DNA of 43,314 nt. Origin: Phycisphaeraceae bacterium. Lineage in GTDB: Bacteria > Planctomycetota > Phycisphaerae > Phycisphaerales > Phycisphaeraceae. This document shows positions 41,872 through 43,314 of the stretch, piece after piece. The notes beneath the pieces were generated by a model. It was not told the DNA's origin. It ran no database searches and saw only the letters and a list, made by a program, of their open reading frames with translations. The stretch lies in assembly GCA_002686995.1 (NCBI GenBank), contig NYZC01000035.1:1-43314 (forward strand), given 5' to 3'. Numbering within the stretch: position 1 is the first letter of the stretch; each line of letters begins with the position of its first letter. The translations under genes were made by a program, and so were the position numbers.

Positions 41872-43149
41872 GTGATGGGCCTGGGACGCTTCGGCGGCGG
41901 TGTGGGCGTGACGCGCTTTCTCGTCGAGCAGGGCGCCGACGTGCTGGTGACCGACATGGCCGAAGCCGACGCGCTCGGTCGCAGTCTCGCAATGCTCGAC
42001 GACCTGGACGTCACGTTCCGGCTCGGCGGCCACGATCCCTCGATCCTCAAGGGCGCCGACCTGCTCGTCGTGAACCCCGCCGTCGACCGGCACGGCCACG
42101 CGTTCCTGGCCGAGGCGGAGGCCCGCGGCATCGCGACCACGAGCGAGATCCGGCTGCTCGTCGAGCGTCTGCCGCAGCGCCGGCGCGTGATCGGCGTCAC
42201 GGGAAGCGCCGGCAAGTCGACGGTCACCGCGATGATCGGCCACCTTCTGGGCCGCCAGGAGACCGTTCACGTCGGCGGCAATCTCGGCGGTTCACTCCTT
42301 ACGGATCTCCGCCGCATCGGCCAGGGCGACTGGGTCGTGCTGGAGCTTTCGAGCTTCATGCTCGAAGACCTCGACGTCGTTCGCTGGTCGCCCCACGTCG
42401 CGGTCGTCACCAACGTGACGCCGAATCATCTCGATCGGCACGGCACGTTCGTGTCCTACGTCGCCGCCAAGCAGGTCATCCTCGACCATCAGCACGACGG
42501 CGACCTCGCGGTGCTGGGCCCGACGGTGCGCGAGCACCTGCGGCCCCGGGCGGCGACGGCCCACGAGATCGGCGACGCGCCCCCGCCCGTTGAACTGCGG
42601 TTGCCCGGGCGGCACAACCAGCTGAACGCCCGGCTCGCGATCGCCGCCGTGCACGAGGCGGCCGGGATCGGCGTCGCCCGCGCCGCCGCGGACCTGGCCG
42701 ACTTCGCGGGACTGCCGCACCGGCTTCAATGCTTCTGTGAGCACGAGGACGTGCGCTTCTTCAACGACTCGAAGTCGACGACGCCCGAAGCGGCGATCCT
42801 CGCGATCGAGAGCTTCCCCCCGCGCACGGTCCACGTGCTGCTCGGCGGCTACGACAAGCAGTCCGATCTCACGGCACTGGGCCGTCTTGCCGCCGAACGA
42901 TGCGCGGGCGTCTACGCGATCGGCGCGACGGGCGAATCGGTGGCCCGCGCCGCCGCATCGGGGCCGGCGTCGGTCAGCGTCTGCGAAACCGTCGAGCGCG
43001 CGGTCGAGAAGGCCGTCACCCGGATCCGCCGCGGCGACGTCGTCCTGCTCAGTCCGGGCTGCGCCTCCTGGGACCAGTTCGAGAACTACGAAGCACGCGG
43101 TTCGGCGTTCTGCGAAGCGGTTCTGCGCTGCACGGGCGAAGGGGCGTAG
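41872..43149 (+). CDS. murD: UDP-N-acetylmuramoylalanine--D-glutamate ligase MurD
   Basis: This 425-residue Mur ligase adds D-Glu to UDP-MurNAc-L-Ala in peptidoglycan synthesis. Evidence is the P-loop GVTGSAGKSTVTAMI, the MurD-type VLELSSFMLEDL, VVTNVTPNHLDRHGTFVSY, LPGRHNQLNARLAIAAVHEAA, and LPHRLQCFCEHEDVRFFNDSKSTTPEAA with LLGGYDKQSDL in domain 3. The start is odd. GTG 41872 or ATG 41875 gives MGLGRFGGG, which removes the first beta strand (RRVVV) that is encoded just upstream, where there is no standard in-frame start after the TAA of the repeat array. A rare start codon or a recently lost start is possible. murD stands alone without other dcw genes. Confidence 0.93.
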   Translation: MMGLGRFGGGVGVTRFLVEQGADVLVTDMAEADALGRSLAMLDDLDVTFRLGGHDPSILKGADLLVVNPAVDRHGHAFLAEAEARGIATTSEIRLLVERLPQRRRVIGVTGSAGKSTVTAMIGHLLGRQETVHVGGNLGGSLLTDLRRIGQGDWVVLELSSFMLEDLDVVRWSPHVAVVTNVTPNHLDRHGTFVSYVAAKQVILDHQHDGDLAVLGPTVREHLRPRAATAHEIGDAPPPVELRLPGRHNQLNARLAIAAVHEAAGIGVARAAADLADFAGLPHRLQCFCEHEDVRFFNDSKSTTPEAAILAIESFPPRTVHVLLGGYDKQSDLTALGRLAAERCAGVYAIGATGESVARAAASGPASVSVCETVERAVEKAVTRIRRGDVVLLSPGCASWDQFENYEARGSAFCEAVLRCTGEGA

Positions 43150-43159
43150 GCGTTCAGGC

Positions 43160-43200
43160 ACCACGGATCCGCCGAAGGCGGACGGATGAACACGGATGGA
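43160..43200 (+). repeat. ACGGATG-family repeat, single arm
   Basis: One arm with the nested CCGCCGAAGGCGG stem and the ends ACCACGGAT and GGATGAACACGGATGG begins 11 bases after the murD stop. The following sequence (GCATCGGGGCTCGC) matches the interior of the copy at 17159. A partner arm is not seen before the window edge. Confidence 0.85.
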
Positions 43201-43314
43201 GCATCGGGGCTCGCTTCGCTCAACCGCAGCCCGCGCACTGGTCGTCGGCGAACCGCGCGGCGTAAGCCCGCGGGTCAGATGTGAGCCTGTCCTGTAACGA
43301 ACGGGTTGTTCGGC

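Noticed and set aside
3964-43200. Retron, diversity-generating retroelement or other reverse transcriptase system as the source of the arrays
   Set aside because: No reverse transcriptase, transposase or integrase motif was found in any coding region here, so no effector can be named from this window.

Overview
The window looks like a high-GC chromosomal piece of a planctomycete, most likely of the Phycisphaerae or a related lineage. The evidence is a pair of secreted proteins with a LEPR-XLL-like N-terminal motif, PEP-CTERM sorting tails, very Asp/Gly-rich surface proteins, a type IV pilus locus with unusual large minor subunits, and core genes (hisF, fabF, murD) of ordinary bacterial type. 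No rRNA, tRNA, transposase, integrase or multi-repeat CRISPR array was seen. The assignment is by inference, since there is no marker gene.

Layout. 145-3476 (minus): a two-gene operon of a HEAT-like helical protein and an HD-GYP phosphodiesterase that share an N-terminal domain. 3609-7087 (minus): a small unknown gene and a large FAD plus Fe-S oxidoreductase of the YdiJ/GlcD-GlcF type, ending inside a long palindrome. 7129-16194 (plus): a surface-protein locus with a giant Calx-beta/cadherin-like protein carrying an internal PEP-CTERM motif, a beta-helix/DUF11/dockerin-like protein whose start is out of frame across a G10 tract, and a small cohesin-like PEP-CTERM protein. 16284-22392 (minus): lipoprotein-type ABC exporter (ATPase and permease), a hydroxypyruvate isomerase-like TIM barrel, a GxDLY/SGNH hydrolase, a gene remnant and a methyltransferase. 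22654-24673: arylesterase, rhodanese, a small ORF with a strong terminator, and a VanZ-like protein.

24882-33083 (plus): a type IV pilus operon (PilT, PilC, three prepilin-like or PilX-like proteins), then a LamG-domain secreted protein. 33220-35895 (minus): an intact ketosynthase and a second one that lost both catalytic histidines, as in a KS/chain-length-factor pair. 36200-36973: hisF, apparently leaderless. 37079-41676 (plus): a PilU-like ATPase, a membrane-anchored PilB-like protein with destroyed nucleotide-binding motifs, and a CvpA-like membrane protein containing an exact 78-bp internal duplication. 41872-43149: murD.

The most unusual aspect is between the genes. Many gene junctions hold a short array of degenerate tandem units of 7 bp (sometimes 8, 9 or 10 bp). 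Each site has its own unit sequence, and several sites form long inverted repeats. In three cases the array forms the last codons and stop codon of the upstream gene (FAD oxidoreductase, VanZ-like, second ketosynthase). In one it supplies the ribosome-binding site and start codon (rhodanese). I do not recognise a named element family for them.
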